The notes below the pieces were generated by a model. That model was not told the origin of the DNA, searched no databases, and saw only the letters and a list, made by a program, of their open reading frames with translations. Shown here in pieces: positions 1 to 7,498 of a DNA stretch of 14,871 nt. How positions within the stretch are numbered: the stretch's first letter is position 1; every line of letters begins with the position of its first letter. The position numbers were made by a program, and so were the translations under genes. This DNA comes from an uncultured Terriglobus sp. (GTDB lineage Bacteria; Acidobacteriota; Terriglobia; Terriglobales; Acidobacteriaceae), in the NCBI GenBank assembly GCA_937859825.1, contig CALMAP010000186.1, forward strand, positions 1 to 14,871, written 5' to 3'.

Positions 1-1599
1 GTTCTGCTGGTTTCCAAACTGCTGATTTCCGAACTGCCGGTCGTTGCCTGGCGCGCGCTGCAGATTGCTCTGCATGCGTTGCTGATCAAGCTGCTGGTGC
101 TGCTGCTGTTGCTGGTTGCGGAGCTGCTCGCGTTGCTGTTCAAGCTGCTGCTGGTTATGTACCGCCTGCTGCTGGCGTTGTTGCTGCTCCTGGTTGCGGA
201 ACTGCTGGTTCTGCTCTGTCCTCTGCTGCTGCGACTGCAGGCGCTGTGCCTCGCTCTGCTGCCTTTGCTGGTCAAGCTGTTGCCGCTGCTGCTGATTGTT
301 GGCGAACTGCTGCTGGCGCTGCTGCTGTTCCTGGTTGCGGAACTGCTGCTGTTGTTGCACGCGCTGCTGCTCGCGGGCAAGCCGTTGCTGCTGCTGCTGG
401 TGGTCCGCCTGCTGGCGCTGTAGCTGTTCCTGGTTCCGGAACTGCTGCTGCTGTTCCAGGCGCTGCTGTTGCCCGGCAAATCGCTGCTGCTCGCCGATGC
501 GCTGCTGCTCCACCGCGAAGTTCTGCCGGCTCTGCAGGACGGCGGGCACGTTCACATTCCGCTCTATCACGGGATGCGAGGCGAACATCATCTGCGGATG
601 GCCCTGGTTGGCGGAGAAGAACTGCTGGCGGTTCTGCTCCGCCTCGCGGCGCATGGCGACCTGTGCGCCGAGCGGGGCGATGTGGGTCTCGCGCTGCGCA
701 AATACCTCAGCCTGTACCGGACGGCGGTTCAGCCCACCGGGGCCGCCGTAATAGCTGACCCGCGTGTTATTTACATAGGTGTTGTTGATCACCGTCTCGC
801 GCCGGTCGTAGACGTAGTTGTTTACGCGCGCCGGCTCCACGTGGTTTACATAGCGGTTGTAATAGAAGTGATCGTTGTTCCAGTAGCCGCCCTGGTAGCC
901 GATGCCGAGAAAGCCGAAGCCGTAGTTAATGCCGCCGTAGTAACCCACGTGGCGGCCCCAGTAGCCGTGATGCCAGCGGTAGCCATGTCCCGCGTAGCCC
1001 CACCAGCCGGGTGTCCAGAGCGCGCCCACGAAGGGTGCCGAGACCCAGTTGCCAGGAACGTAGTAGTAGCCCGCGTCGGCGTAATTCCAGTAACCAGGCG
1101 TCCAAAGGTAGTCGGGCCCGGGTGCAACGGGCTGCTGGTAGACGGGCAGCGGCGGCGGCGCCTGCTGGGCTACGGGAACATTCGGGTCAAGCAGATCACT
1201 GTAGAGCTGGTCGTCAGAAGACGGATCGTATTGCTGGCCGCCGTTCTGCTGCGCACCGCCATAGGCGGGCGCCTGCTGGTTGTAGTTGTAGGCCTCGTTG
1301 CGAGGATCGCCTGCGTAGCTCTGCCCACTGCTTTGCACGGGCGCACTGTAGGCCTGACCGGCCACGCGAGTTCCGGGGTATGTCACGGCTGCGCGGGAAG
1401 GTAATGCGGGGGAGGGCGTCGTATACGCCACCTGCATGGTGCCGGGTGCAGCCATGTTCGCTGCGGCGGGATCATTCGCGGCGTTTCCATCCACAATGGG
1501 CGCTTGCTGCACTGCCGCGTCGCGGTTGCAGCCGGTAAAAGCCGTCGCCGCACCCAATGTAGTTACCAAAACCGCCGTCTTCCAGATTCGTTTTGTCAT
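1..1599 (-). CDS. Tryptophan/glycine- and glutamine-rich lipoprotein, C-terminus beyond the window
   Basis: The frame is open from an ATG at 1599 to the left edge (533 codons, no stop). The start follows a GAGGG-type ribosome site. The N-terminus is a lipoprotein signal: Lys/Arg, a hydrophobic stretch, then FTGC with the lipidated Cys at residue 24. Residues 25-150 are low-complexity (Ala/Pro/Gln/Tyr). From about residue 160 there are Trp-Pro-Gly-Tyr/Trp motifs (WTPGYW at 166-171, then YVPGNW and WTPGWW), as in YXWGXW-type envelope proteins, followed by a Gly/Tyr-rich stretch. From about residue 355 it is almost pure Gln/Arg/Glu and probably forms long helix or coiled coil. This tail holds three copies of QFRNQEQ, encoded at 424-444, 325-345 and 184-204, so it grew by internal duplication. 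It is probably anchored in the outer membrane or periplasm; its function is unknown. The leucine-rich plus-strand frames here are its antisense shadows. Confidence 0.85.
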   Translation of the reverse strand, partial: MTKRIWKTAVLVTTLGAATAFTGCNRDAAVQQAPIVDGNAANDPAAANMAAPGTMQVAYTTPSPALPSRAAVTYPGTRVAGQAYSAPVQSSGQSYAGDPRNEAYNYNQQAPAYGGAQQNGGQQYDPSSDDQLYSDLLDPNVPVAQQAPPPLPVYQQPVAPGPDYLWTPGYWNYADAGYYYVPGNWVSAPFVGALWTPGWWGYAGHGYRWHHGYWGRHVGYYGGINYGFGFLGIGYQGGYWNNDHFYYNRYVNHVEPARVNNYVYDRRETVINNTYVNNTRVSYYGGPGGLNRRPVQAEVFAQRETHIAPLGAQVAMRREAEQNRQQFFSANQGHPQMMFASHPVIERNVNVPAVLQSRQNFAVEQQRIGEQQRFAGQQQRLEQQQQFRNQEQLQRQQADHQQQQQRLAREQQRVQQQQQFRNQEQQQRQQQFANNQQQRQQLDQQRQQSEAQRLQSQQQRTEQNQQFRNQEQQQRQQQAVHNQQQLEQQREQLRNQQQQQHQQLDQQRMQSNLQRAPGNDRQFGNQQFGNQQN

Positions 1600-1699
1600 C
1601 ACCGCACCCTCACAGCCCGCGAACTAGTCGCGATCTGTAAGTGATGACCCGGCTGTGCTGAAAGGTTGCGGACAGCGGCTGTTGCGAACGTTACCAACG

Positions 1700-1743
1700 T
1701 TTCTCTGGAAAGGCTCATCGAGGCACGGGCCCTTCCAGAGAAA
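1700..1743 (-). terminator. Hairpin just after the 104-aa gene, possible terminator
   Basis: A perfect 11-bp stem pairs 1700-1710 (TTTCTCTGGAA) with 1733-1743, and further partial pairing extends inward. It begins about 9 nt after the stop codon of the minus-strand gene 1752-2066. Neither strand has a U-tract after the stem, so it is not a classical intrinsic terminator. It may instead stabilise the 3' end, or be a processing or attenuation structure between this gene and the downstream lipoprotein gene. Confidence 0.4.
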
Positions 1744-1751
1744 AAGGCATG

Positions 1752-2066
1752 TTACTGCGCTTCGGTAAGTGCCGTGCCGAGCTTCTCGATGTGGGCGGCG
1801 TTCGGAGTCTTGTCGCCCTTGGCCAGCCCGGCAGTCTCCTTACCCAGTTTGGCGAGCAGTGGCTTGATTTTGCTGTCGTCCAGGTCTTCTGCGGCAAGCA
1901 GCTTCTTCAGCTTCTCCAGGTCGGCAACGATCTTCTTCGCGCCTTCCGCATCGTGATCCTTCAGGTAGGTCTCCCAGCCTTCAATGTTCTTGATGGCGGC
2001 ATCGGGCTTGAGCGAGCTGAGATCGCCCAGGGCTTTGATCGTGGTTTCGAAACGGGTAGTTGGCAT
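1752..2066 (-). CDS. Small helical protein of unknown function (104 aa)
   Basis: The ATG at 2066 is preceded by AGGAGA at a good distance, which fixes the start. The product is 104 residues, rich in Lys, Ala, Leu, Asp and Glu. It has no signal peptide, membrane segment or Cys, and its heptad-like Leu/Ala spacing suggests a helical bundle or hairpin in the cytoplasm. I do not recognise a named family. It lies upstream of the lipoprotein gene on the same strand (about 150 nt gap with a hairpin) and is divergent from aconitase. The strong ribosome site and normal codon use make it a credible gene; its function is not inferred. Confidence 0.75.
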   Translation of the reverse strand: MPTTRFETTIKALGDLSSLKPDAAIKNIEGWETYLKDHDAEGAKKIVADLEKLKKLLAAEDLDDSKIKPLLAKLGKETAGLAKGDKTPNAAHIEKLGTALTEAQ

Positions 2067-2440
2067 GCGTGTTCTCCTGCAGTTCGGTTAAGAGGCAGGA
2101 CACCGCGTCCTGTTCTTTGCACTCGGATGCCCGAAGCAGGGAAGGCTGTCCCACGCCATTGCTGCACGCCTTCACCACACGCAGAAAGCGGACAGAAACG
2201 TACAGCCGGTAAATTTGTCCCGTTCTTTTCTCGGGTTCGCTCCGCGCGGCTAAAATTGTAGAAATGAACCGCTCCCTCACCAGGTTGAAGCGCTTCCGCC
2301 GCGGCAGGCATGACCGTGGCCGCAACTCCCTTTAAGCCCCGTTCTGCTAACCTTGCCGCCACCTGCCGCTGCGCCCTTTGCCATGCGGCCAGACCGCGCA
2401 TCTTTGCCCACCGCAAAGGAACGCCAGAGGACACGACCCC
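2067..2440. promoter_or_regulatory. Divergent promoter region between the 104-aa gene and acnA
   Basis: This is 374 bases with no convincing gene. A TAAAAT -10-like hexamer lies at 2251-2256 on the plus strand; no good -35 box stands before it, so the promoter is tentative. The ribosome site for acnA is AGAGGA at 2426-2431, 9 nt before the ATG at 2441, with a second AAAGGA at 2415-2420. A 23-codon frame at 2264-2335 encodes a very Arg-rich peptide and starts 7 nt after the TAAAAT box. It could be a leader peptide, but nothing else supports it. Open frames on the minus strand here lack ribosome sites. Confidence 0.4.
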
Positions 2441-5323
2441 ATGACCGTTAGCAACACCTCGTCTGTGAACGCCACCCGCACCCCGGCCGAAGCCGTATCG
2501 AACAGCTTTGACAGCCGCACCACGCTCTACTCCGGCGGCAAAAGCTACACCTATTACCGGCTCGACAAGCTGGTGGAGAAGGGCATCGAGCTTGCCCGTC
2601 TACCCTTCTCCCTGCGCATTCTGCTGGAGAACCTCTTGCGCCGTGAAGACGGCGTGACCGTTACGGCAGACGACATCCAGTTTCTCGCCCGCTGGCAGCC
2701 GCAGGCCGAGCCAAGCCGCGAGATCGCCTACATGCCTGCGCGCGTGCTGATGCAGGACTTTACCGGTGTGCCCGCTGTGGTGGACCTTGCCGCCATGCGC
2801 GACGCCATGAAGGTGCTGGGCGGCGACCCGGAGAAGATCAATCCGCTGCAGCCCGCGGAACTGGTGATCGACCATAGCGTGCAGGTGGACGAGTACGGCG
2901 TGGCCAATGCCTACGAGATGAACTCGCTGCTGGAATTCCAGCGCAACCGCGAGCGCTACGCCTTTCTGAAATGGGGGCAGACGGCCTTCCGCAACTTCAG
3001 TGCGGTGCCGCCGGGCATGGGCATCTGCCACCAGGTGAACCTGGAGTACCTTGCCCGCGTTGTCTTCACCCTGCAGGATGACGGCGAAACAATTGCTTAT
3101 CCCGACACGCTCGTCGGCACCGACTCACACACCACCATGGTCAACGGCCTGGGCGTTCTGGGATGGGGCGTGGGCGGCATTGAAGCCGAGGCGGCCATGC
3201 TTGGGCAGCCGGTTTCCATGCTGGTGCCCCAGGTGGTCGGCTTCCGGCTCACGGGCAAGCTGAAGCAGGGCGCTACGGCCACCGATCTGGTGCTGACCGT
3301 GACCGAGATGCTGCGCCGCCACGGGGTGGTTGGCAAGTTTGTGGAGTTCTTCGGTTCCGGCATTGCGGAACTGCCGCTGGCCGATCGCGCCACCATCGCC
3401 AACATGGCGCCGGAGTACGGCGCGACCTGCGGCATCTTCCCCGTGGACGCGGAGACGCTGAACTACCTGCGCCTGACCGGCCGTACCGAGGAACAGATTC
3501 AGCTCACCGAGGACTACTACCGTGCGCAGGGCATGTTCTACACCGCCGACAGCACCGACGCGGAGTACACCAGCACCCTCGAGCTTGACCTGAGCACGGT
3601 GGAGCCGAGCATCGCCGGGCCGAAGCGTCCGCAGGACCGCATCGCGCTTTCAGCCGCGAGGGAATCGTTCGCAAAGGCGCTGCCCACGCTCTACGGCCCC
3701 AATAGCAACGTGAAGGGCGACCGCCAGATCACGCGCTGGCAGGGTGAGGGTGGCCACTCCTCGGTGGATGGATCAACCGAGTCGAACGTTGCCATGCCCG
3801 AGCCGGGCAAAGACGGCCACCTCTCCACGGGCATGGAGCCGATCCCCAGCGTGCGCGCCCGCTTCGGTGTGGACGTGGACCCGTACCTGCACCACGGCAG
3901 CATCGTGATTGCGGCGATCACGTCCTGCACGAATACATCGAACCCGTTCGTAATGATCGCAGCCGGCCTGCTCGCCAAGAAGGCCGTGGAGAAGGGCCTG
4001 CGCACGCCGCCGTGGGTGAAGACCTCGCTCGCACCCGGTTCGCGCGTGGTGACGGACTACTACGACAAGGCCGGTCTCTCCCCCTATCTCGACAAGCTGC
4101 GCTTCCAGACCGGCGGCTATGGCGGCACCACCTGCATCGGCAACAGCGGAGCGCTGCCAACAGATGTCTCGAAGGCCATCGAAGACCACGGCCTGGTGGC
4201 GGTCAGCGTGCTGAGCGGCAATCGCAATTTTGAGGGCCGCATTAACAGCGACGTGCGCGCAAACTACCTGATGAGCCCGCCGCTCGTGGTGGCGTACGCG
4301 CTTGCCGGCCGTATCGACTTCGACTTCGATACCGAGGCCATCGGCAAAGGCAAGAACGGCTCCGACGTCTTCCTGCAAGACATCTGGCCGAGCCAGCAGG
4401 AGGTGAACGAGACCGTCAGCAGTTCCATCGACGCGGAGATGTTCCGCAAGCAGTACTCGACTGTTTCAGATGGCGACATCAACTGGCGCAACCTGAAGTT
4501 CCCGCTCGGCGACACCTACGGCTGGGAGCCGGATTCGACCTATATCCGCAAGGCACCGTACTTCGACGGCATGCCCGCAACGCCCGCGCCGGTGGAGGAC
4601 ATCCACGATGCGCGCGTGCTTGCGGTGCTTGGCGATTCCGTCACCACGGACCACATCTCGCCTGCCGGCTCCATCAAGCTGAATGGCCCGGCAGGCCGCT
4701 ACCTTACCGAACATGGTGTGAAGGCGACGGACTTCAACAGCTACGGCTCGCGTCGCGGCAACCATGAGGTCATGGTGCGCGGCACTTTCGCCAATGTGCG
4801 CCTGAAGAACAAGCTCGCGCCGGGAACCGAAGGCGGCGTGACCCGCCTGCTGCCCGAGGGCACCGGCATGAGCATCTACGACGCGTCGGTGGAGTACGCC
4901 AAACGCGGCACGCCGCTCGCGATTCTTGCGGGCAAGGAATACGGTTCCGGCTCGTCGCGCGACTGGGCGGCGAAGGGACCGCGCCTGCTCGGCATCCGCT
5001 TCGTCCTGGCGGAAAGCTATGAGCGCATCCACCGGTCCAACCTGGTTGGCATGGGCATCCTGCCGCTGCAGTTCCAGACCGGGGAAGATGTGAAGTCGCT
5101 CGAACTTACCGGCGAGGAGACCTACAGCGTTCCGGGCCTGAAGGCGATGCTTGACTCACGCTTTGCGAATGGCAAGCAGATCACCGTGGAAGCCAAACGG
5201 GACAATGGAGAAACCGTCTGCATTCCCGCGACGGTACGTATCGACACCCCGCAGGAGATCCTCTATTACCAGCATGGCGGCATCCTGCAGTATGTGCTGC
5301 GTACGCTGGCGGGCAAGGCGTAG
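2441..5323 (+). CDS. acnA: Aconitate hydratase A (aconitase), with an altered iron-sulfur motif
   Basis: Cytoplasmic aconitase A interconverts citrate and isocitrate in the TCA cycle using a [4Fe-4S] cluster. The start is the ATG at 2441 behind AGAGGA; a longer frame from 2378 lacks a ribosome site and gives an N-terminus unlike the family. The product is 960 aa, longer than the roughly 890 aa of E. coli AcnA, mainly because of an insert at about residues 425-468. Family landmarks are GTDSHTTM (226-233), SCTNTSNP with cluster ligand C496, SGNRNFEGR (R595 and R600 bind substrate), GDSVTTDHISPAG and the C-terminal swivel-domain GSGSSRDW (835-842). The second cluster motif, normally GYGCTTCIGNSG, reads GYGGTTCIGNSG, so only C565 remains of the usual CxxC pair; see findings. 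It stands alone on its strand and ends at a strong hairpin. Identity is near certain; full catalytic competence is not. Confidence 0.96.
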   Translation: MTVSNTSSVNATRTPAEAVSNSFDSRTTLYSGGKSYTYYRLDKLVEKGIELARLPFSLRILLENLLRREDGVTVTADDIQFLARWQPQAEPSREIAYMPARVLMQDFTGVPAVVDLAAMRDAMKVLGGDPEKINPLQPAELVIDHSVQVDEYGVANAYEMNSLLEFQRNRERYAFLKWGQTAFRNFSAVPPGMGICHQVNLEYLARVVFTLQDDGETIAYPDTLVGTDSHTTMVNGLGVLGWGVGGIEAEAAMLGQPVSMLVPQVVGFRLTGKLKQGATATDLVLTVTEMLRRHGVVGKFVEFFGSGIAELPLADRATIANMAPEYGATCGIFPVDAETLNYLRLTGRTEEQIQLTEDYYRAQGMFYTADSTDAEYTSTLELDLSTVEPSIAGPKRPQDRIALSAARESFAKALPTLYGPNSNVKGDRQITRWQGEGGHSSVDGSTESNVAMPEPGKDGHLSTGMEPIPSVRARFGVDVDPYLHHGSIVIAAITSCTNTSNPFVMIAAGLLAKKAVEKGLRTPPWVKTSLAPGSRVVTDYYDKAGLSPYLDKLRFQTGGYGGTTCIGNSGALPTDVSKAIEDHGLVAVSVLSGNRNFEGRINSDVRANYLMSPPLVVAYALAGRIDFDFDTEAIGKGKNGSDVFLQDIWPSQQEVNETVSSSIDAEMFRKQYSTVSDGDINWRNLKFPLGDTYGWEPDSTYIRKAPYFDGMPATPAPVEDIHDARVLAVLGDSVTTDHISPAGSIKLNGPAGRYLTEHGVKATDFNSYGSRRGNHEVMVRGTFANVRLKNKLAPGTEGGVTRLLPEGTGMSIYDASVEYAKRGTPLAILAGKEYGSGSSRDWAAKGPRLLGIRFVLAESYERIHRSNLVGMGILPLQFQTGEDVKSLELTGEETYSVPGLKAMLDSRFANGKQITVEAKRDNGETVCIPATVRIDTPQEILYYQHGGILQYVLRTLAGKA

Positions 5324-5347
5324 CGCTCTAATCTTAGGGACAACAAG

Positions 5348-5372
5348 AAGGCCGCCTGAATCAGGCGGCCTT
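5348..5372. terminator. Bidirectional terminator between acnA and the 70-aa gene
   Basis: A near-perfect palindrome: AAGGCCGCCT (5348-5357) pairs with AGGCGGCCTT (5363-5372) around a 5-nt loop. It starts 24 nt after the acnA stop and lies just beyond the stop of the convergent gene at 5382. On each strand the stem ends in TT followed by a mixed T-containing stretch (CTTGTTGT on the minus strand), so the U-tracts are weak but the stem is very stable. Confidence 0.8.
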
Positions 5373-5381
5373 CGTGTCAGA

Positions 5382-5594
5382 TCAAAAAAAATACTTCTTG
5401 GTCTTCTTGGCAGTCGACTTGGTATGCGCGTCTTCAGAGTGCTTGTGCGCCTCGGTCGAGTGACCGTGGGCCTTCTTCGAATGCTCGTCGGCAGCGTCGT
5501 GATCGCCTTTTTCATGAAGGTCCGCAGCAGCCTTGTGCGACTTGGCTGCGTTCTCGTGGTGCTCCGCTGCTTTCTTGTGTGCTTCCTGTGCCAT
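5382..5594 (-). CDS. Small histidine/alanine/lysine-rich protein with heptad-spaced histidines (70 aa)
   Basis: The product is 70 aa from the ATG at 5594 with a modest purine-rich ribosome site (GAGATAGAGAA). It contains 12 His, many set exactly seven residues apart: 6, 13, 20, 27; then 38, 45, 52; and 43, 50, 57. The spacers are Ala-, Lys- and Glu/Asp-rich, so one long amphipathic helix with His along one face is likely. The tail is Lys-rich and ends in Tyr-Phe-Phe. There is no signal peptide or Cys. The last codons include a run of eight T on the coding strand. I recall similar Ala/His-rich short proteins annotated as hypothetical in soil bacteria. Metal binding or acid/desiccation buffering is possible but unproven. 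It converges on acnA and shares its terminator. Confidence 0.75.
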   Translation of the reverse strand: MAQEAHKKAAEHHENAAKSHKAAADLHEKGDHDAADEHSKKAHGHSTEAHKHSEDAHTKSTAKKTKKYFF

Positions 5595-5781
5595 GATTCT
5601 CTATCTCGTTTCCGGCCGTTGTTCCAGCCGGAATGAGACTACTGCAAGCACGGGAAAGCTGTCCTGCAAAGAGGAGCGTCATTTTAAGCAAAGTCAAAGA
5701 GTTGCTCGGCTTTACTTGTGAGTTATGAACTTAGTTTTCTTACTCAATCCCCCGGTATTAAGTTGCTTGATGCTGTCGATG

Positions 5782-6783
5782 TTAGAGAGTGTTTGCAAGA
5801 GCCGGCACCCACGCCATGCCATCGCTGAACTGCCCTGCCGGAATGGTCTTTACCAGCTTCCATGTGTGCAGATCGATTGCATACACGGCGTTACCGGTAT
5901 CGCTGGAGGCATAAGCCATATTGCCGTTAGGAATCAGGACCTCGCCCGTGGAAGCAGGCAGGTCCAAAACGCGCGCCACCTGCAGCGTGCGCAGATCGAT
6001 TACGGCGAGCTTCGCAAGGGTGTGCATCGTGACCAGAAGCCAGCGGCCGTCCGGCGTGGAAGCCGTGCCGTACGGCTGTGACGGCAGTGCGATCCGGGTC
6101 TTCACCTTGCGCGTTGCCGTGTCGATCACCACGAGGTTGGCCGTGGCATCGTCTCCCACGAAGACGAGCTTGTCGTCGTTCGAAACGGAGATGCGCTGCA
6201 CGCGCTCCGCAGCCGGAATGGTGTTGGCGAGCGTGCGCTTCTCCAGGTCCAGCACGGAGACGGTGCCCGAACCGAAGTTGGCGGTGTAGGCGAAGCGACC
6301 GTCATGCGACAGGGCAAACATGTGGGACTGCTTCTGCCCCGTCGGTATGCTGCCGACGACCTTGAGCGCCTTCGGATCTACGATCGTAAGGGACTGGTCG
6401 AGTTCCGTGGAGACGTAGAGCAGGTTGCGTTTGCGGTCGTACACGGGCAGGTGCGCCCGCACGCCGTGGCCGAACTCAACTTTTCCCGTTATCTTTCGAC
6501 TCGGCACATCGACGACCAACATCACCGCACCGTCTGTCCCGGCGCGACTTACGCCGCCGCTGCCATAAATTGGGACGTAGGCCGTTCTGCCGTCGGGCGA
6601 TACGGCCACTTCGTGTGCGGTGTATTCGCCCTCAGGCAGCGCAAAGACCTGCTTGCCTGCAACGGGATCAATGAAGCCGAGGGTAGCGTCGTGCTGGTTG
6701 CAGATGAGGAGAAGGGGACTTTGTGCAGCGGCAACTCCGGAGAGCAGGACACAAACAGCGACTATGACGCGAGGAAGGGGCAT
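5782..6783 (-). CDS. Secreted YncE-like beta-propeller protein
   Basis: The product is 333 aa. Residues 1-20 form a Sec signal peptide (basic start, VIVAVCVLLSGV core, AAA before Gln), so the protein is exported. The rest is a chain of roughly 45-residue blades with repeated VSPDG / LSHDGR / STPDGR turns and V-I-D strands (VVDVPSRK, IVDPKALK, VIDTATRK, VIDLRTLQ), typical of seven-bladed YncE/YVTN-type propellers related to quinoprotein amine dehydrogenases. Such proteins bind ligands or other proteins rather than having an obvious active site; the substrate is unknown. I chose the ATG at 6783; a TTG six codons upstream is possible, and neither has a clear ribosome site. It is monocistronic on the minus strand and divergent from purE. 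Confidence 0.88.
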   Translation of the reverse strand: MPLPRVIVAVCVLLSGVAAAQSPLLLICNQHDATLGFIDPVAGKQVFALPEGEYTAHEVAVSPDGRTAYVPIYGSGGVSRAGTDGAVMLVVDVPSRKITGKVEFGHGVRAHLPVYDRKRNLLYVSTELDQSLTIVDPKALKVVGSIPTGQKQSHMFALSHDGRFAYTANFGSGTVSVLDLEKRTLANTIPAAERVQRISVSNDDKLVFVGDDATANLVVIDTATRKVKTRIALPSQPYGTASTPDGRWLLVTMHTLAKLAVIDLRTLQVARVLDLPASTGEVLIPNGNMAYASSDTGNAVYAIDLHTWKLVKTIPAGQFSDGMAWVPALANTL

Positions 6784-6846
6784 GGCGACGAGGATATCCA
6801 AGACAAGACAGAACCGTCTGCACCGTAGCGGTATGCGCCCTGTGAA

Positions 6847-6892
6847 CTGTCATTTCGACCGAAGCGCAGCGTAGTGGCGGTCAAAATGACAG
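6847..6892. repeat. Long imperfect palindrome in the yncE-purE spacer (REP-like hairpin)
   Basis: CTGTCATTT-C-GACCG (6847-6861) pairs with CGGTC-A-AAATGACAG (6878-6892): 14 of 15 positions match, with one C/A mismatch, around a 16-nt loop (AAGCGCAGCGTAGTGG). It has no U-tract and lies upstream of both divergent genes, so it is unlikely to be a terminator. The motif resembles intergenic palindromes I associate with acidobacterial genomes, from memory and unverified. It could be a dispersed REP-type element or an operator. Confidence 0.65.
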
Positions 6893-6955
6893 GTCTGGGG
6901 TAAGGAATGGAATAGCGGTGTATCCACAGCATCCGTTCTGGTAACCCCGCCCTTC

Positions 6956-6961
6956 TATACT
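6956..6961 (+). promoter_or_regulatory. -10 element of purE, positioned for a leaderless transcript
   Basis: TATACT lies exactly at -12 to -7 relative to the A of the purE ATG at 6968, which would place transcription initiation at the start codon. No usable ribosome site exists; the only purine run, GCGAGG, abuts the ATG. No good -35 hexamer is visible at the usual spacing. The call is inferred from position and sequence only. Confidence 0.5.
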
Positions 6962-6967
6962 GCGAGG

Positions 6968-7498
6968 ATGACCGAGGAAAGCCCAGCGCCGCTGGTAGGG
7001 GTGGTAATGGGGTCGAAGAGCGACTATAGCGTGATGGGCGCGGCGGTGCGCCTGCTGCGTGAGTTCGGTGTGCCGCATGAAGCGCGCGTGGTGAGCGCGC
7101 ACCGCACGCCTGACCTGTTGTTTCAGTACGCGGAGACGGCGCGGCCACGCGGCCTGCGCGCCATTATCGCGGGTGCAGGCGGAGCGGCGCATCTGCCCGG
7201 TATGCTGGCCGCGAAGACGATCGTTCCAGTACTGGGTGTGCCCGTGCCCGCGACGGCGCTGCAGGGTATGGATGCCCTTCTGAGCATCGTGCAGATGCCG
7301 AAGGGCGTACCGGTGGGAACGCTGGCCATTGGTGAGGCGGGCGCGGTGAATGCCGCGCTGCTGGCGATTGCCATGCTGGCCACCACGGATGCCGCGTTAG
7401 CGGACCGTCTGGACCATTGGCGTGCGGGAAGGGAGAAAGTAGTGCTTGCAGAGACGTTGGACGACGGCGGCAGCACTGCCGCGGGAGAGTTCGCATGA
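6968..7498 (+). CDS. purE: N5-carboxyaminoimidazole ribonucleotide mutase (class I PurE)
   Basis: PurE moves the carboxyl group of N5-CAIR to give CAIR in de novo purine synthesis, acting on the product of PurK. The protein is 176 aa, normal for the class with a slightly long C-terminus. It shows the phosphate-binding GSKSD (15-19), SAHRTP (43-48) with the catalytic His45, AGAGGAAHLPGM (68-79) and the PVPA loop, all class I hallmarks. The presence of purK next door also fits class I rather than class II (AIR carboxylase). Its stop overlaps the purK start (ATGA), so the two are translationally coupled. The start codon appears leaderless. Confidence 0.96.
   Translation: MTEESPAPLVGVVMGSKSDYSVMGAAVRLLREFGVPHEARVVSAHRTPDLLFQYAETARPRGLRAIIAGAGGAAHLPGMLAAKTIVPVLGVPVPATALQGMDALLSIVQMPKGVPVGTLAIGEAGAVNAALLAIAMLATTDAALADRLDHWRAGREKVVLAETLDDGGSTAAGEFA

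Noticed and set aside
79..1404. Long plus-strand frames, including Leu-rich 114-aa and 311-aa products
   Set aside because: They are antisense to the Gln-rich lipoprotein: CTG/TTG runs are the complement of CAG/CAA codons. They have no ribosome sites and no recognisable domains, while the minus frame has a lipoprotein signal and WPG motifs.
2264..2335. 23-codon Arg-rich ORF behind a TAAAAT box
   Set aside because: It is too short, and no repeat, ribosome site or codon signal supports it; kept only as a remark in the promoter region.
1961..2434. Minus-strand 157-aa and 114-aa frames upstream of acnA
   Set aside because: They overlap the well-supported 104-aa gene in other frames, lack ribosome sites and look like chance frames through promoter DNA.
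2378..2440. Upstream ATG of the aconitase frame
   Set aside because: The added 21 residues are unlike aconitase N-termini and there is no ribosome site before 2378, whereas AGAGGA precedes 2441.
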